Shown: one piece after another, positions 1-11,243 of the stretch
How positions within the stretch are numbered: the first letter of the stretch is position 1
How the letters are laid out: each line of letters opens with the position of its first letter
Position numbers and translations under genes: made by a program
The notes under the pieces: model-generated
What the model was told of the DNA's origin: nothing
The model's input: only the letters and a program-made list of their open reading frames with translations
Databases searched by the model: none
Assembly: GCA_935421215.2 (NCBI GenBank)
Contig: OW285237.1
Coordinates: 35,906,045 to 35,970,044 of the forward strand
From: Melolontha melolontha
Taxonomy: Eukaryota; Arthropoda; Insecta; Coleoptera; Scarabaeidae
DNA: 64,000 nt
Reading direction: 5' to 3'

Positions 1-635
1 AAATAGAGAATATTAATACCACAAGAATTTCAAAGACCTCCGCACATTGGATATAGCATACCACAGCATATGGCAGCCGAAGGTGATATGTATTTATATG
101 CAAGTATTCTCCTCCCACTCCTCTACGGACACCAACAGAAAGAATAATTGCAGATGTTACAAATACCTGTCACCTTCAACTGCCCTACACTATGCTATAT
201 TATGGGCGATTGACCTTATCTGTTGCAGGTATTTTGAAAACCCGACAGTTTCCCCTGCAGTAGTTGTATGTCTCGGACCAAAATATTTCAATATTATAGG
301 CCTTCTACAGAATATTTTTAACTAGCAATGTAACAAAATATGTTATTAAAAACCAAAAATGTACATAAATGTAATTAAAATAATTTATTGATATAAAGCA
401 AAATTATAAAGAAATTTAAATTAAAAATATTTTAAATAAAAAATATAGTGAAAATTTTTTCAATACCTACAAAACTTGTCATTCAATAAAATTTCTATGG
501 GAAAGAATACATTATTTTTGCATGTTGTTTTATCCAAAAAGTAAGAAAATTTAAAGCATTTAAATTTTCACTCGTAACCTAAATTTAATACGAATATTTA
601 TAGTACAAACTACATTCTTCAAGGCATATCATATG
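1..635. other. Left edge and HPF1 3' flank
   Basis: No gene is supported here. A 92-codon open frame at 47-325 has no recognisable domain. A minus-strand polyadenylation signal for HPF1 (TTTATT on the plus strand, 384-389) lies about 250 bp past the HPF1 stop codon, which is a plausible 3' UTR length. Confidence 0.4.
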
Positions 636-1874
636 TTAAATTATACTTAAGTCGAAACCTTGCCTCCTGTTCTTCATATGGGTTTCAATAATAATAGCAA
701 ACGCTTCTTTATTTAAAAGTTTATAACATGTTTCTAAAAGCCTTGAAGCTACTGAATTAAGGCTTTCTACACCTGAACATAAAATGTCTAGCCCTAGTTC
801 TATTCCTGTTCCAAAATCACATTCATCTATAGCTATATTAGTGTTTGTTAATACTTCTTGCAATTTCACCATTAGGTTATCTCGATCTTTACCAGATAAT
901 TTATCCAATTTATCTAACAAGTCTTGAAGTTCTTTGTTTGAAATTGAAAGTGGTCTATACCCTAACTGAGTATGTTTATTATATGGTACAATAAAACCGA
1001 GTTTATTAAATGTTTTGGCTAAGGTTTTACGATTTCGAGAAGTAATTTTTGATGTTGTCCTTGACAAATTTAATTTCAAATTATCAGCTTCTTTTTTTAT
1101 CAAATTACTTAACTTTAATAAATTTGTTTTCATAAAAGGATTAGCATTCTTTTTTAAAAACTCTAAAAAGGAATAAACACCGGCAAATAAATTATCCCCA
1201 ACCACTGTAAATGTTCCATCTGTTTTAGCAAAATTATATGCTAAGAATGCTGGCATTTCATCAGGAGAATCCCTGAAATACCCCAAATGATAACCTGAAG
1301 CATCATTACGTTTTATGACAGTTTGAAATTCAGGAGGATCATAAAAATACCTCCAATGCAATAGGTATTTCTCTTTTGACTTTGGACTTGTATTCTTAAA
1401 TTTACCAGCAAGAACATCAAATGGACCCACTAACAATAAACCAACTTCATTTAAAGCCATTAATGGATTGGACTTGTTTAATTTTTCACAAAAATTCCAA
1501 AAATTGTAAAAATCTGGTGGCATATCCACCAAAAACTTATTTTTAATAAATTCTTTTTCATTAAAATCTACTAATTCGTTATCTGTTATGCAATCTTCCA
1601 TTGAAATAACCTTATCTTCATTTAATTCATCTTTCTCTTTATTGTCACTTGTTGACGCATATTCATTTGTGTGATTTGCATTATTAGAATTAGAATCATA
1701 AATACTGTCGAATTTCCTTTTTTTAGCTGGTGGTTCCACATTATTTTCCTTGACTTGTCTTCTCTGTGGATGCTTATATTTGGATAAATGTAATGTGTTT
1801 TTTTGGTAACAATTAATTCCATATTTACAGGGTTCCCTAGGGTCATTTTCATATTCCTTAGAATTAGTATCCAT
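636..1874 (-). CDS. HPF1: Histone PARylation factor 1 (HPF1) with N-terminal PBZ finger
   Basis: Single-exon, 412-residue protein. Residues 16-36 form a PBZ (poly-ADP-ribose-binding) C2H2 finger: Cys16, Cys22 followed by Tyr, then His29 and His35 before a Pro. After an acidic, low-complexity linker (about 40-110) comes the HPF1 fold; FRDSPDEMPAFLAYN and the preceding tyrosine-rich stretch are characteristic. The C-terminal part holds IDECDFGTGIELGLD, with Asp350-Glu351 matching the human Asp283-Glu284 pair; the Glu completes the PARP1/2 active site and switches modification to serine. Family knowledge: HPF1 acts in the nucleus with PARP1 in DNA-damage ADP-ribosylation. Vertebrate HPF1 lacks the finger, so PBZ would let the protein read as well as help write ADP-ribose. 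The start Met is chosen because the finger follows at once. No break seen. It is divergent from QTRT1. Confidence 0.93.
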   Translation of the reverse strand: MDTNSKEYENDPREPCKYGINCYQKNTLHLSKYKHPQRRQVKENNVEPPAKKRKFDSIYDSNSNNANHTNEYASTSDNKEKDELNEDKVISMEDCITDNELVDFNEKEFIKNKFLVDMPPDFYNFWNFCEKLNKSNPLMALNEVGLLLVGPFDVLAGKFKNTSPKSKEKYLLHWRYFYDPPEFQTVIKRNDASGYHLGYFRDSPDEMPAFLAYNFAKTDGTFTVVGDNLFAGVYSFLEFLKKNANPFMKTNLLKLSNLIKKEADNLKLNLSRTTSKITSRNRKTLAKTFNKLGFIVPYNKHTQLGYRPLSISNKELQDLLDKLDKLSGKDRDNLMVKLQEVLTNTNIAIDECDFGTGIELGLDILCSGVESLNSVASRLLETCYKLLNKEAFAIIIETHMKNRRQGFDLSII

Positions 1875-2332
1875 ATTTAAAATATATATTTTATCTAAAG
1901 AAAAAACTACTTACAACATTGTTACAAAATTATATTTTATCTATTGAGGTAATAATAGAAAAATAAATACACTTACCATGTATTCAAAGAGCTAGCCAAA
2001 TCAAATTCAAAACACCAGAATTTAAGATTTATAATCATGAATGTATTCATATGAAAATAAACATTTCACATCTTTAAAATTTTTAAATTCATGGTCGTAT
2101 CAAACTGGTTGAAACGTGTATTATAACTGATTATATATAAGCCATTCAGAAACTTTGTTATAATTATTTATAAAACGATTTTAACCCGATTACATGAGCT
2201 GGAGAAGCAAATTTCACAATGTTGGTTACATTTGGTTGCATTAGAACTTGATTAGAACATAACCTGTGAATTTTTCATACTTTTTTAATAACCTTAAAAA
2301 GCAAAAAACAAGAGTGTGACAAAAATTTAAAA
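1875..2332. promoter_or_regulatory. Divergent HPF1/QTRT1 promoter interval
   Basis: 458 bp separates the start codons of two genes transcribed away from each other. Both promoters and 5' UTRs must lie here unless non-coding first exons exist further out. I see no convincing TATA box or shared element; the sequence is plain AT-rich DNA. The assignment is from gene layout only. Confidence 0.5.
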
Positions 2333-4535
2333 ATGAGTACAAATGCAAAGTGTCCATTAAGCTTTAAGATTATATCTGAATGTAAGATATCCAAAGCTAG
2401 AGTTGGTAAACTGACTCTGCCACATGGCGAAGTAGATACACCAGTATTTATGCCAGTTGGCACACAGGTATTATTTTAAGAGAACTTTGTAACATTGCTT
2501 AATTTTTAATATTATTTATAGGGCACCTTAAAAGGTTTATTAACAGAACAATTAGAAAATTTGGGTGTACAAATAATGTTATCAAACACATATCATTTAG
2601 GTACACACCCGGTATTTAACAATTTATCACACAATTCATTCTTCAACCACATAAGAAACTATATTGTAGGGGCCAGAAGTATTAAAAAAAGCAGGAGGTT
2701 TACACAAGTTTATGAACTGGAACAGGTGCCTTTTGACTGATTCAGGTGGATTTCAAATGGTATCATTATTAAAATTTGCAGAAATCACCGAAGAGGGTGT
2801 TAAATTTCAATCACTAAATGATCAGAAATCAGAAGTAATGTTAACACCAGAACATTCCATTGAAATACAAAATGCAATAGGTGCTGATATTATTATGCAG
2901 TTAGATGATGTAGTGAAAACAACAAATCCAGATAAAACAAGAATAGAAGAATCTGTAGACAGGTTGGATATTTTAATTGCAACTGTGCGTACTATTTACT
3001 ATAAGTTATTTTAGAACAACAAGATGGTTAGATCGTTGTTTAAAAGCACATGGAAATCCTGATGATCAAAACATTTTTCCTATTGTACAAGGTACATTAT
3101 TTGAAGATTTAAGAATTAAAAGTGCCAGTGATTTAATACAAAGAGAGGTTAGAGGCTATGCTATAGGTGGATTGAGGTAAATCTACGCAATTTTGATATG
3201 AAGCAATAGTTTAAACACATTTTGTGAGTTGAGCTACAACAAACTATTGATTTCTAAATAAATAAAGTTTAGTTGAAATATATGCATTTAAAAATATATA
3301 ATCCAATAATAATAATAATATGGACAAAGGGTGTTATGAAGTAATTTTCAAAATTCTCTGTAATTGACTCAACATTTTAAAAATGTCTAAATTTGCTTCA
3401 AATTAAGAAATATATTTTGACTAAATTCTAAAATAAGAGTTTATCACATTAATTGCCTTATTATTCTTCACTGTTATTACTTCATTTGTAATTGAAAAAT
3501 TTGATTCTTTGGATTGCATTCTTCAGGTTATAGCTATCTTAATACCTAGTGTTTCAATTTTTTTACACTATTATAAATACACCAATTCAACATGCAATTC
3601 TCCATGATAATTTTCAAGTAACAAAATTATACTCTTTTGTTGTAACATATTAAGGGATAAGCAGAGACAACAGCAAGAAGTTAAATATTTACTGTTTTTT
3701 TTTTACTAATTTGAAAAACCATTTCATATTGATGTATTTTTGTGATTAAATTTATTCAAATGATAATTATTATTAAAAATAGTCCCACATTTTTAATATA
3801 TTTTTTTAAATTACTATTTTTCCTCAGTATTATATATTTTTGACTTACATAAATTGTTTCCAGTGGTGGTGAAAGTAAATCAGACTTCTCAAGAATAGTT
3901 CGCTTAACCGCATCCCTATTGCCAAAAGATAAACCAAGATATCTTATGGGTGTTGGGTTTGCAATTGATTTAGTTATCTGTTCGGCAATGGGAATTGATA
4001 TGTTTGACTGTGTTTTCCCCACAAGAACAGCGGTAAATACAAAAATTTTTTAATATAGTTAATCAGAATATAAAATTTTTAGACATAATTAAGGAAACTG
4101 CATTAATTGTGCAGAAATTATTAATAAATGGCTAAGGTTAATACGAATGTGTTTATCAGGAAAAAAATATATGAATGTTCTTCTTTGCAGAGATTTGGCT
4201 GTGCTTTAACGATGAGTGGACAAATAAATCTAAAAAAAAAAGAATATAAAAAAGATTTTAACCCAATCGACAAAGATTGTACATGTACAACATGTACGAC
4301 TTACACTAGAGCTTATTTGCATGGAATTGTAACAATCCAACCAGTTGCTTGCCATTTGCTAACTGTACACAATGTAGCCTTTCAGCAACGTATAATGAAA
4401 TGTATCCGTGATAGTATTAAAGAGGAAAGGTTTCCAGAATTTGTAAAGGATTTTATACAAGGACTGTATCCAGAAAAAGATTGTCCTGACTGGGTCATAA
4501 CAGCTTTAGAATCTGTTAATATACATTTAAAATAG
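2333..4535 (+). CDS. QTRT1: Queuine tRNA-ribosyltransferase catalytic subunit 1 (six exons)
   Basis: Catalytic subunit of eukaryotic tRNA-guanine transglycosylase, which with QTRT2 swaps guanine-34 for queuine in GUN-anticodon tRNAs. Exons read by eye: 2333-2467, 2522-2611, 2670-2962, 3015-3176, 3864-4032, 4191-4535. Every intron is GT-AG and phases match, giving 397 residues, close to the family's usual ~400. Asp99 in TDSGGFQMVSL is the general acid/base site and Asp275 in FDCVFPTRTA the nucleophile. Cys313, Cys315, Cys318 and probably His343 form the zinc site. GYAIGGLSGGE spans the exon 4/5 junction, which confirms that splice. The single 687-bp intron 4 holds nothing recognisable. No stop or frameshift found. 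Exon ends are my reading and have no transcript support. Confidence 0.95.
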
Positions 4536-4562
4536 ACATAATTATATAATAATGACATCTAC

Positions 4563-4632
4563 AATAAATCTTTTACGAAATACTGAATTTTGTGTTAAAA
4601 AAACTTATGAAATATGTAATTTATTGAATAAA
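4563..4632 (+). terminator. QTRT1 polyadenylation signals
   Basis: Two AATAAA hexamers occur at 4563-4568 and 4627-4632, 28 and 92 bp after the QTRT1 stop codon. Either could direct 3' end formation. Confidence 0.6.
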
Positions 4633-4969
4633 ACAATCATATTTTTAACACTTTGTTTTAACTAAATAAACATAATCAAGGAGTTATTTATTTCTAGAAA
4701 TTAAATCAATTTTTCCAACAAATACATATTATTGTCTAAAGACAGTCAAAGGCTAATTTCAGTATTGAAAATGGGTAGGAATTGGCAGTCAGGGGTAGAT
4801 TTCTGGAGGGGAGTTAAATAAATTTGCAGCGGGTCGATCTATGGAAAATGGAAAGATTAAATTATACATAATATATACCTAAAATTAATTCTCATAAGCG
4901 AAAAAAAAATGGCAAAGATTTAAAGAAATTTGTTACGTCACTGTGCGAACTGAATCTATGATAAATACT

Positions 4970-6600
4970 ATCGGAGACGATGTCTTAAAACTGATCTACA
5001 ATATAGTTTTGTTTGTTATGGTCGTTATTGTCCATCTCGTTTTAAGTATCGTTCTGTTGTCGATCGTTACGTACGTTCGATACAATTTTTCGATTAAAGA
5101 TAATAGATTCTAACTTAAATGCCCTTAAAGCACACATCTTACATGTTCTTTTAATATATCATCTTTAAGATTTTGCAAAAATTAATTCCTAACATCTGAC
5201 TTAGGTAATCGAAGCCTTACCATAGCAAAACTTATCGGTTTTATCAACATAAACATTGCCGCCGTTAAATACAATAGGGGCATTCTAAATCCGATATTCA
5301 TATTTTATATTGCTTACTTCTAGCAAAAAAAAAGCATTCTAGTAATACACATGAAACTTTAGTATGATTTCTAAAATGAGTTTCTAAATGAATCTAACAT
5401 ATTAATTTTTAATTATTTCCTTGAATGTATAAAAAGCTGATTTTGTGCAGGTATTGACTTTGGCATACAGGATACTATAGCTTTTATAACATCGACAGCT
5501 GTTATGTATGTAAAAATACGGTGTAACTTCATTAGATGTAAACTGGCAGACAAAAAAAACTGATCCATGATCCACTGATGACATTTAATTATATTTTAAG
5601 TATATTTACATGGTGTGAATTTGGATGTTATACCTACTTCATTTAAGTAATCCATCGTAGTAATATTATGACTTATTACATGACATTATGACGGCTATAA
5701 TAAAATCGTTTTATAAACCCAAAAAAGAGTGGATCCGTTTTGTCGGCCGGCATTTACATTCTCAATATTTTTAATTCATAGGCGGAACATAATACAATTT
5801 TCAGGGTTTTTTTAAAATTTTATAGTATATTCAAAAAATTATGAGTCAATTACGCCGCGACCCCCAAAATTAACAAGCCCCTGAAAATTAAATTACGTGC
5901 CGCCTATGTATCAGAATGTCTATTAGAAATACCTCCTTTGAATTTACACATACGCTGCAATGTTTATATTTATAAAAACTAACAGAGAACATTGTTTAGA
6001 CGGCTGTCGATGTTATAAAAACCGTTCAATGGAGCAGCTTTGTTTACTTAGGGATCAGTAATTTCAATAGGATTACGTTCCATATCTGCTTTTCAATCGT
6101 TTGTGGACGAAAACTTTTAGAATTGGCCTAAAAGGAAGATTTACCTTCCTTTTCTTGTGTATTTCGTGAATTTTTTTTTTGTTACGAGGAGTAACAAAAT
6201 AAAATAATATGGATATAAAAAAGACTGCTTTTGTAAGCAAACGCTCATTGGAGCGTTTGCTTACGTTTTTATCAACATAAATATTGGTTTATGTTGATAA
6301 AAACGCTAGAAGATTTAATCAAGAAGACATTGTGTGTAAGTTTTGTATGGTAAGGGTTCGATAACCCGGTACGAAAGTTAGCTGTCTAAAAATTTATACT
6401 TACTTGTAAATTTTTAAAGACGATGTATTAAGAGTGTTCTCTACGGGCATTTAACATCATATTTGGTAACAATCTATCTTTAATCGAAGACGTAAATTGT
6501 ATCGAACATACGTAAAGATCAACAACTGAATGAAAATGGACAGTAACAAAACTATTCTTTTTGTTATTGTGCGTCCGCTTTAAGATATCGTCTTTAATAA
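4970..6600. mobile_element. Old long-TIR non-autonomous DNA element
   Basis: The stretch 4970-5180 is an inverted, diverged copy of 6420-6600. Both arms share GACGAT, TTCGATACAATTT, CGATTAAAGATA and TTAAATGCCC in the same order. No coding region lies between. An inner pair of inverted segments (5540-5600 and 5700-5760) also resembles 13740-13870. It looks like an ancient foldback or long-TIR element; its ends and superfamily are not determined. The span 4633-4969 shows nothing. Confidence 0.5.
6233..6305. repeat. Two adjacent perfect hairpins
   Basis: 6233-6246 is the exact reverse complement of 6251-6264, with a 4-base loop. It is followed directly by a second palindrome, with arms at about 6264-6281 and 6288-6305. 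Both sit in the right half of the long-TIR element. Confidence 0.8.
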
Positions 6601-7044
6601 TATAGTCGATCGTACAGTGGCGTGACTAAAATTTTGGAAATGTAATTTTTTTTCTCGCTTGTGGGGGGAATTTTGGGAAAATATTTCGGTTTTATATTTT
6701 ATATAATTGCATCTTTGCATTTTTCATACGTTGTCTTTTTATTTCAAGGACATTCGGTATATGATCGACATAAACATTGAAAAATGTTGGTATGCCAACT
6801 TTACTAACAAAAGAAATGTTTTACTGAATCAATACACATAAAATTAATAAAGGACACTAAAATTTTTGAATTTCACCAATTATTGAAATAATAACTAAGA
6901 AATAGGCATATTTGAGAGCAAATGCAGTGGATGGGGATTCCGTTTCACGGGCACGTATTATATTTTATATGTACTATTGCGGCATTTAAAAATCGGACAC
7001 TTAATTTGTTTGGTTTGAATATGGCTTTTTAAGAGTAGATAGGT

Positions 7045-8258
7045 AGAGTAAAATCGCTTTGGGAAGACACCAATCTGCGCGAGCGAATCGCGCAACCTGA
7101 GTATTAACGCCCTCAAAAACAGGTCGGCTGGGTCTAAATTAGCGCGCAATTTAAAATTCGAATTTTACGTAAAACGTTTTGTATTTTTATTTCGTGTGCA
7201 GCGGAAACAACATATTTCATTTATTATGTTCGTTTGCCATGAAACATAATTATGTTTCATGGCAAACGAAACAAATGAAAATAAATAAAATAATAAGGCT
7301 TTATTATTCATTCAGACAATAGAATGTGTTTATGAAATTTCATAAACACATTCTATTGTCTGAATGAATAATAAAGCGTTATTATTTTATTTATTTTCAG
7401 GTGGGATTTTTAACAGAGATACAACCAACAATTTCTGGTTCAATTATTTATTTTCATTATAATTTCTCTTCTTCGTCGCTGGCTTTTCCTTTGCAGATAA
7501 TACGACATATAGTGCTTTTACTAATTCCAGTTGCCTCTGCAACCATGTCCAAAATATTCCCTACAAACAATATTTATTTCTTGCTATCGTTTATCATTGC
7601 TTGCAATATACGACAAAAATTACATTATGACAATTTAAAGAGTAAAACTTAATTTACCATTACAAATATTCCCTACAAACAATATTTATTTCTTGCTATC
7701 GTTTATCATTGCTTGCAATATACGACAAAAATTACATTATGACAGTTTAAAGAGTAAAACATAATTTACCATTCATATTTCTCTTTTTGATAAAATTGTA
7801 CACGTTATGAATGATTTCCCGTGATTGTTCTGCTATTATTTGTCTTTTTTTCACTGGTATTTCAACATCTGCTGGATCACGACATCCAGATGTGGACGGT
7901 AAACTAGACATAATAATCTATAACAAATAAAGTACATGTTTCAACAAATCGTATTAAAAATTCATGAAAAATAATGTAATACCTACAGATATAAAGGCCT
8001 TCTATTCCAAATAGTTGTGAAAACAACTGATTTTGTAATAAAATAAACTCAAACAATGATTTTGTAATAAAATCAACTCAAAGAACACGATCGACACCTT
8101 ACGGACGCTAGAAGACAACTGGAGAATATTACAGTCAATGTTATTCGGCCTGTCTATACATGCAAGAACTATGTCTTTCTCTCTCGTTTGGAGTACACTT
8201 TTCTTTATAAGTTCCAAATTGGTTTCTGCGTCAGTGTCTTCCCAAATTGACACTACTC
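7045..8258 (-). mobile_element. IS630-type transposon, internally deleted
   Basis: The ends are inverted: GTAGAGTAAAATCGCTTTGG near 7047 against a similar sequence read from 8258 down, both followed by GAAGACAC. On the minus strand 7915-7780 encodes SLPSTSGCRDPADVEIPV and a REIIHNVYNFIKK helix. Around 7560-7440 a helix-turn-helix reads VAEATGISKSTICRII. This is the N-terminal layout of an arthropod DDE family also seen at 26917-27650. The catalytic part is missing. About 110 bp is tandemly duplicated (near 7545-7640 and 7670-7760). Confidence 0.5.
7279..7397. repeat. 119-bp near-perfect palindrome
   Basis: 7279-7338 and 7339-7397 are inverted copies with almost no spacer; the centre is TATGAAATTTCATA. 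A smaller palindrome with arms of about 22 bp lies just before it at 7228-7272. Both are inside the IS630-type relic. Confidence 0.85.
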
Positions 8259-8871
8259 TATCTATTTGCTTCTGTTTACGGATCCGTCAGTATCATTCAG
8301 TTTTGTCAAAATATAAGGTCAATATGCCGCATTTGAATATTCAAACTAAGCCTTAGTATCAACTACATATATTTTTAATATCCACGTTTTTTTTAACTTG
8401 CAAGGTGAATATTATATACCTTTCTTGTCTTTCCAGAAACAATTTGATTTATAAATATTGGCATTTTCACACGCTATTATCATTTTCAAAAACCAACTTT
8501 GTGTATAAATGTAATATAAAATATCTACTTTTTTGATCTTTTAAGAGAAGTATTTTTTGTATAAAAATTCCTTTATAAAATAAATTAATTTATATTAAAA
8601 CAATATATTTGGTACATGGTACCTATACACCATGTAGAACATGTAATTTACGTCTTCTAGTTTTAATTATACAATATGTAGTTGTTTTTAAAAAATCAGT
8701 ACAAAATATATATACTTTATGTAAGATCTATGGAGAATAGATTCCAAAATAAGTTTTCAATTTAAAAAAAATGACAAATTACTATCCACAATGATAATCT
8801 CACTTTTAAAGGTAATTTGATAGTAATCAAATTAAAATAAGTTGTTTGAATATAATGTCTATATGTAAAAA

Positions 8872-9660
8872 TCACATAAACTCATCCGAATCATTTCCTT
8901 TGTCATATGCCTCCATATTTTCTGGTTTCATCAATGTAGTATAGCTACGTAACTCTGCTTCATCTTGTTTCATTTTTGCATCTTCCTTTTCTTTGTCTTT
9001 CTGTTCTCTTAATAATTTTTTCTTATCTTCTCTCTCCAATCTATCTCGCTTTTCTCTTTCTGCTCTAAAATCTAAATAGCGCAATTATATAACCTGACTG
9101 ACCAAATTCATTTTATAAATTACCTGGATGTTCCTCCTTCTTTGTTTTATTTAATCTATTTACGATTTCATTTAATCGTTTGGCTACTTTTAACTTTTTA
9201 ACTTCTTTATCTTTATAAAAACCAACTTGACCAACCTCCATACCAGGTGTCTTCTTTAAATTTGACCACATTGTATAAACTATTTCAATATCATTGGTTT
9301 TATTACCTACTATACTATTAGCTTTAACAAGCTGTGCAGCATCTTCAAGTACTGCACTGGGAATATCATCTATTGTTTGGCCCTGAAAAATAGTATTCAA
9401 AAATAAACACAAAAAATGCAATATGCATAAAACCTACTGTTTTCAAACGCAAATATACGTGTGCTGATGATAATTTATCGACATGAAACCACACATCTTC
9501 AGGCCATCCCCAGCGAATAAGCTCTTCGTCTAAAACCATTAAACAAATTAACAACAACGTTTTAAATAAATATGGAAAAATAATTACTTTCATGTTTATC
9601 GATTCCCATAAACAAAGTAACCGGTGGTGAAACCACTTCACTTAGAAAATAAAATACCAT
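8872..9660 (-). CDS. CCDC25: CCDC25 (NFACT-R / DUF814 domain protein)
   Basis: Four exons on the minus strand: 9588-9660, 9438-9529, 9124-9382 and 8872-9071, joined at GT-AG sites in phase to give 207 residues, as long as known CCDC25. It starts MVFYFLSEVV; WPEDVWFHVDKLSSAHVYLR is the NFACT-R core. Next comes IEIVYTMWSNLKKTPGMEVGQVGF, a charged Lys/Glu coiled coil (about 145-185) and the conserved tail DSDEFM. The NFACT-R domain is shared with ribosome-quality-control factors such as NEMF. In vertebrates CCDC25 is also reported as a membrane sensor of extracellular-trap DNA; no transmembrane segment is clear here. No break was seen. The next ~350 bp upstream (9661-9996) holds no gene. Confidence 0.95.
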
Positions 9661-10373
9661 ATTTAAATACTAAAAATATATGTAGGAAATAATCCAGCGA
9701 AAATAAATATACTACCGGTACAACATGTGGATGATCCTCGACAACAAAATTGTCAAAAAAGCAGCATTGCCAATAATGCCAATGTACAAATCAGTGTAAA
9801 ATTGGTGGCATTGGTTTGTATTCAGCAAGGAAGTATAATTGGTTGCGGAATATGCAGAAATAAAATTTAGAAAAACCCAAATTTTACAATTGTACAATTA
9901 ATTAAGTTATATCCTAACATTAATCGCTTTGTATTTTGTAATATTAGAAATAGAGTTTTAGTTTAATTTAAATTATAAATATGTAAACGCATGCTAGACC
10001 GGGTTCTTTTTTTATTATTACACATACATTTTCCTAGAAAGGAAATGTGCTTCTAGTAAAACCAGTACATCTATTTTAATGCAAATAAAATTATTATTCT
10101 GTAAATCCGATACTCCTAGTTCAAGGAATCTACTATTATCTTTTTTTGTATTGAAAAATCAAACTTTCCAGCATACATTAAACTTTTTAAATCTATTACG
10201 AAACCGTTAAAATTTATCGCTAAAATATATACATATATCTGGTTCGGCAATAATAAAGCTACGAAGGATTGGGCTATATTTTTAGAAAGGAAAGTGCAAA
10301 ATCTTAGGTTTGAATGAATAAATTATAAATAAATAAGACAAACAAAACAATATAACAAAGGTGAAGTCTAATT

Positions 10374-11168
10374 TCATAGCAAGTTTTCGAAGTGTCCTCC
10401 TTATCTTTCAAGGTAATAAGCAAGGCGATCTTGAAAGTAACGCAGGGTATTCTGAATAAATTCTGGGTTTATTCCATCATATGCAGTACGTATACAGTAT
10501 TTCAGTTCGTCCAAGTTACGTATTTGCACGTTATTATAAATTTTGCTTTTCAGGTAAACCCAAAGGATGTAATCATTTGGAGATAAATCGGCTGGCTGAT
10601 CTTGCGGGACATTGTATGGGACTAAATCTAGTATTTTTCAATGGATAAATGTAGGATACAAACCGGAAGTTCTGAGAGTTGATTTCACCAGTTACGGTAA
10701 ATGTAACTTCATCAGAAAAAAATATTTTATAAAATTTCTTCGTTTTCATTTAACATATTAAACATTATTTCATAAAAATCAGTTCGTTTTACTTGATCTT
10801 CCTCGAAACGCTCTTGATGGTTTGATTTCTTGTATGGTTTATATTTAAATTCTTTCAAGGTTTTGTACACCGAACTGTACGATACTCCAAAATGCTTGGC
10901 TACATCTAAAACCGATCCTACACATAACACAGGATATTCAGCTTCATGTGTTTTGTTAACACATGATTGGTTTTACTTTTTTTTTCTGGGAAGTTAGAAA
11001 ACAACCATCTTTTTTGAATTTGTTAAACATATTTAAAATTGTTTTCCCACAAGGTATAAGCCTGTCAGGATAATTAATGCAAAATATGTCTTTAACCGTC
11101 CTTAAACTACTATTATTCTGGTACCACATTATCATTGCTACCTTTGCATCTTTGTTGTACTTATTCAT
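10374..11168 (-). pseudogene. Decayed DD41D transposase (element A)
   Basis: Frames at 11168-10956 (MNKYNKDAKVAMIMWYQ, DUF4817-like start), 10930-10727 (helix-turn-helix VAKHFGVSYSSVYKTLKEF) and further segments down to a stop at 10374-10376 (GGHFENLL) line up in order with intact relatives such as the one at 28123-29214. FFSDEVTF marks the first catalytic Asp and PNDYILW the third. Frameshifts and an internal deletion remove much of the middle, including the second Asp. Confidence 0.7.
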
Positions 11169-11243
11169 AATTTAAATAAATTATGTATTTTCAATAAAAT
11201 GGATTTAATTTAAGATTTATGTATGAATAAAAATTCAGAAATA

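Larger units (their letters stand above)
6970..8355. mobile_element. Tc1-like element relic split by an insertion
   Basis: 6970-7040 matches one end of the better preserved relative at 14396-16461: GTACTATTGCGGC terminus, then CGGACAC, then TTTGTTTGGTTTGAAT. The next part of the same element, coding CFCLRIRQYH-like peptide, resumes at about 8262-8355. A different transposon (7045-8258) lies between. No usable transposase remains, and the far end was not found. Confidence 0.55.

Noticed and set aside
47..325. 92-codon open frame at the left edge
   Set aside because: No domain, no splice or codon pattern to support it; likely chance.
5540..5760. Separate complete MITE
   Set aside because: Segments match 13740-13870 but no clean ends or duplications were found.
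6958..7149. 63-codon minus frame over the Tc1-like terminus
   Set aside because: Spans the junction of two elements, so it cannot be a real gene.
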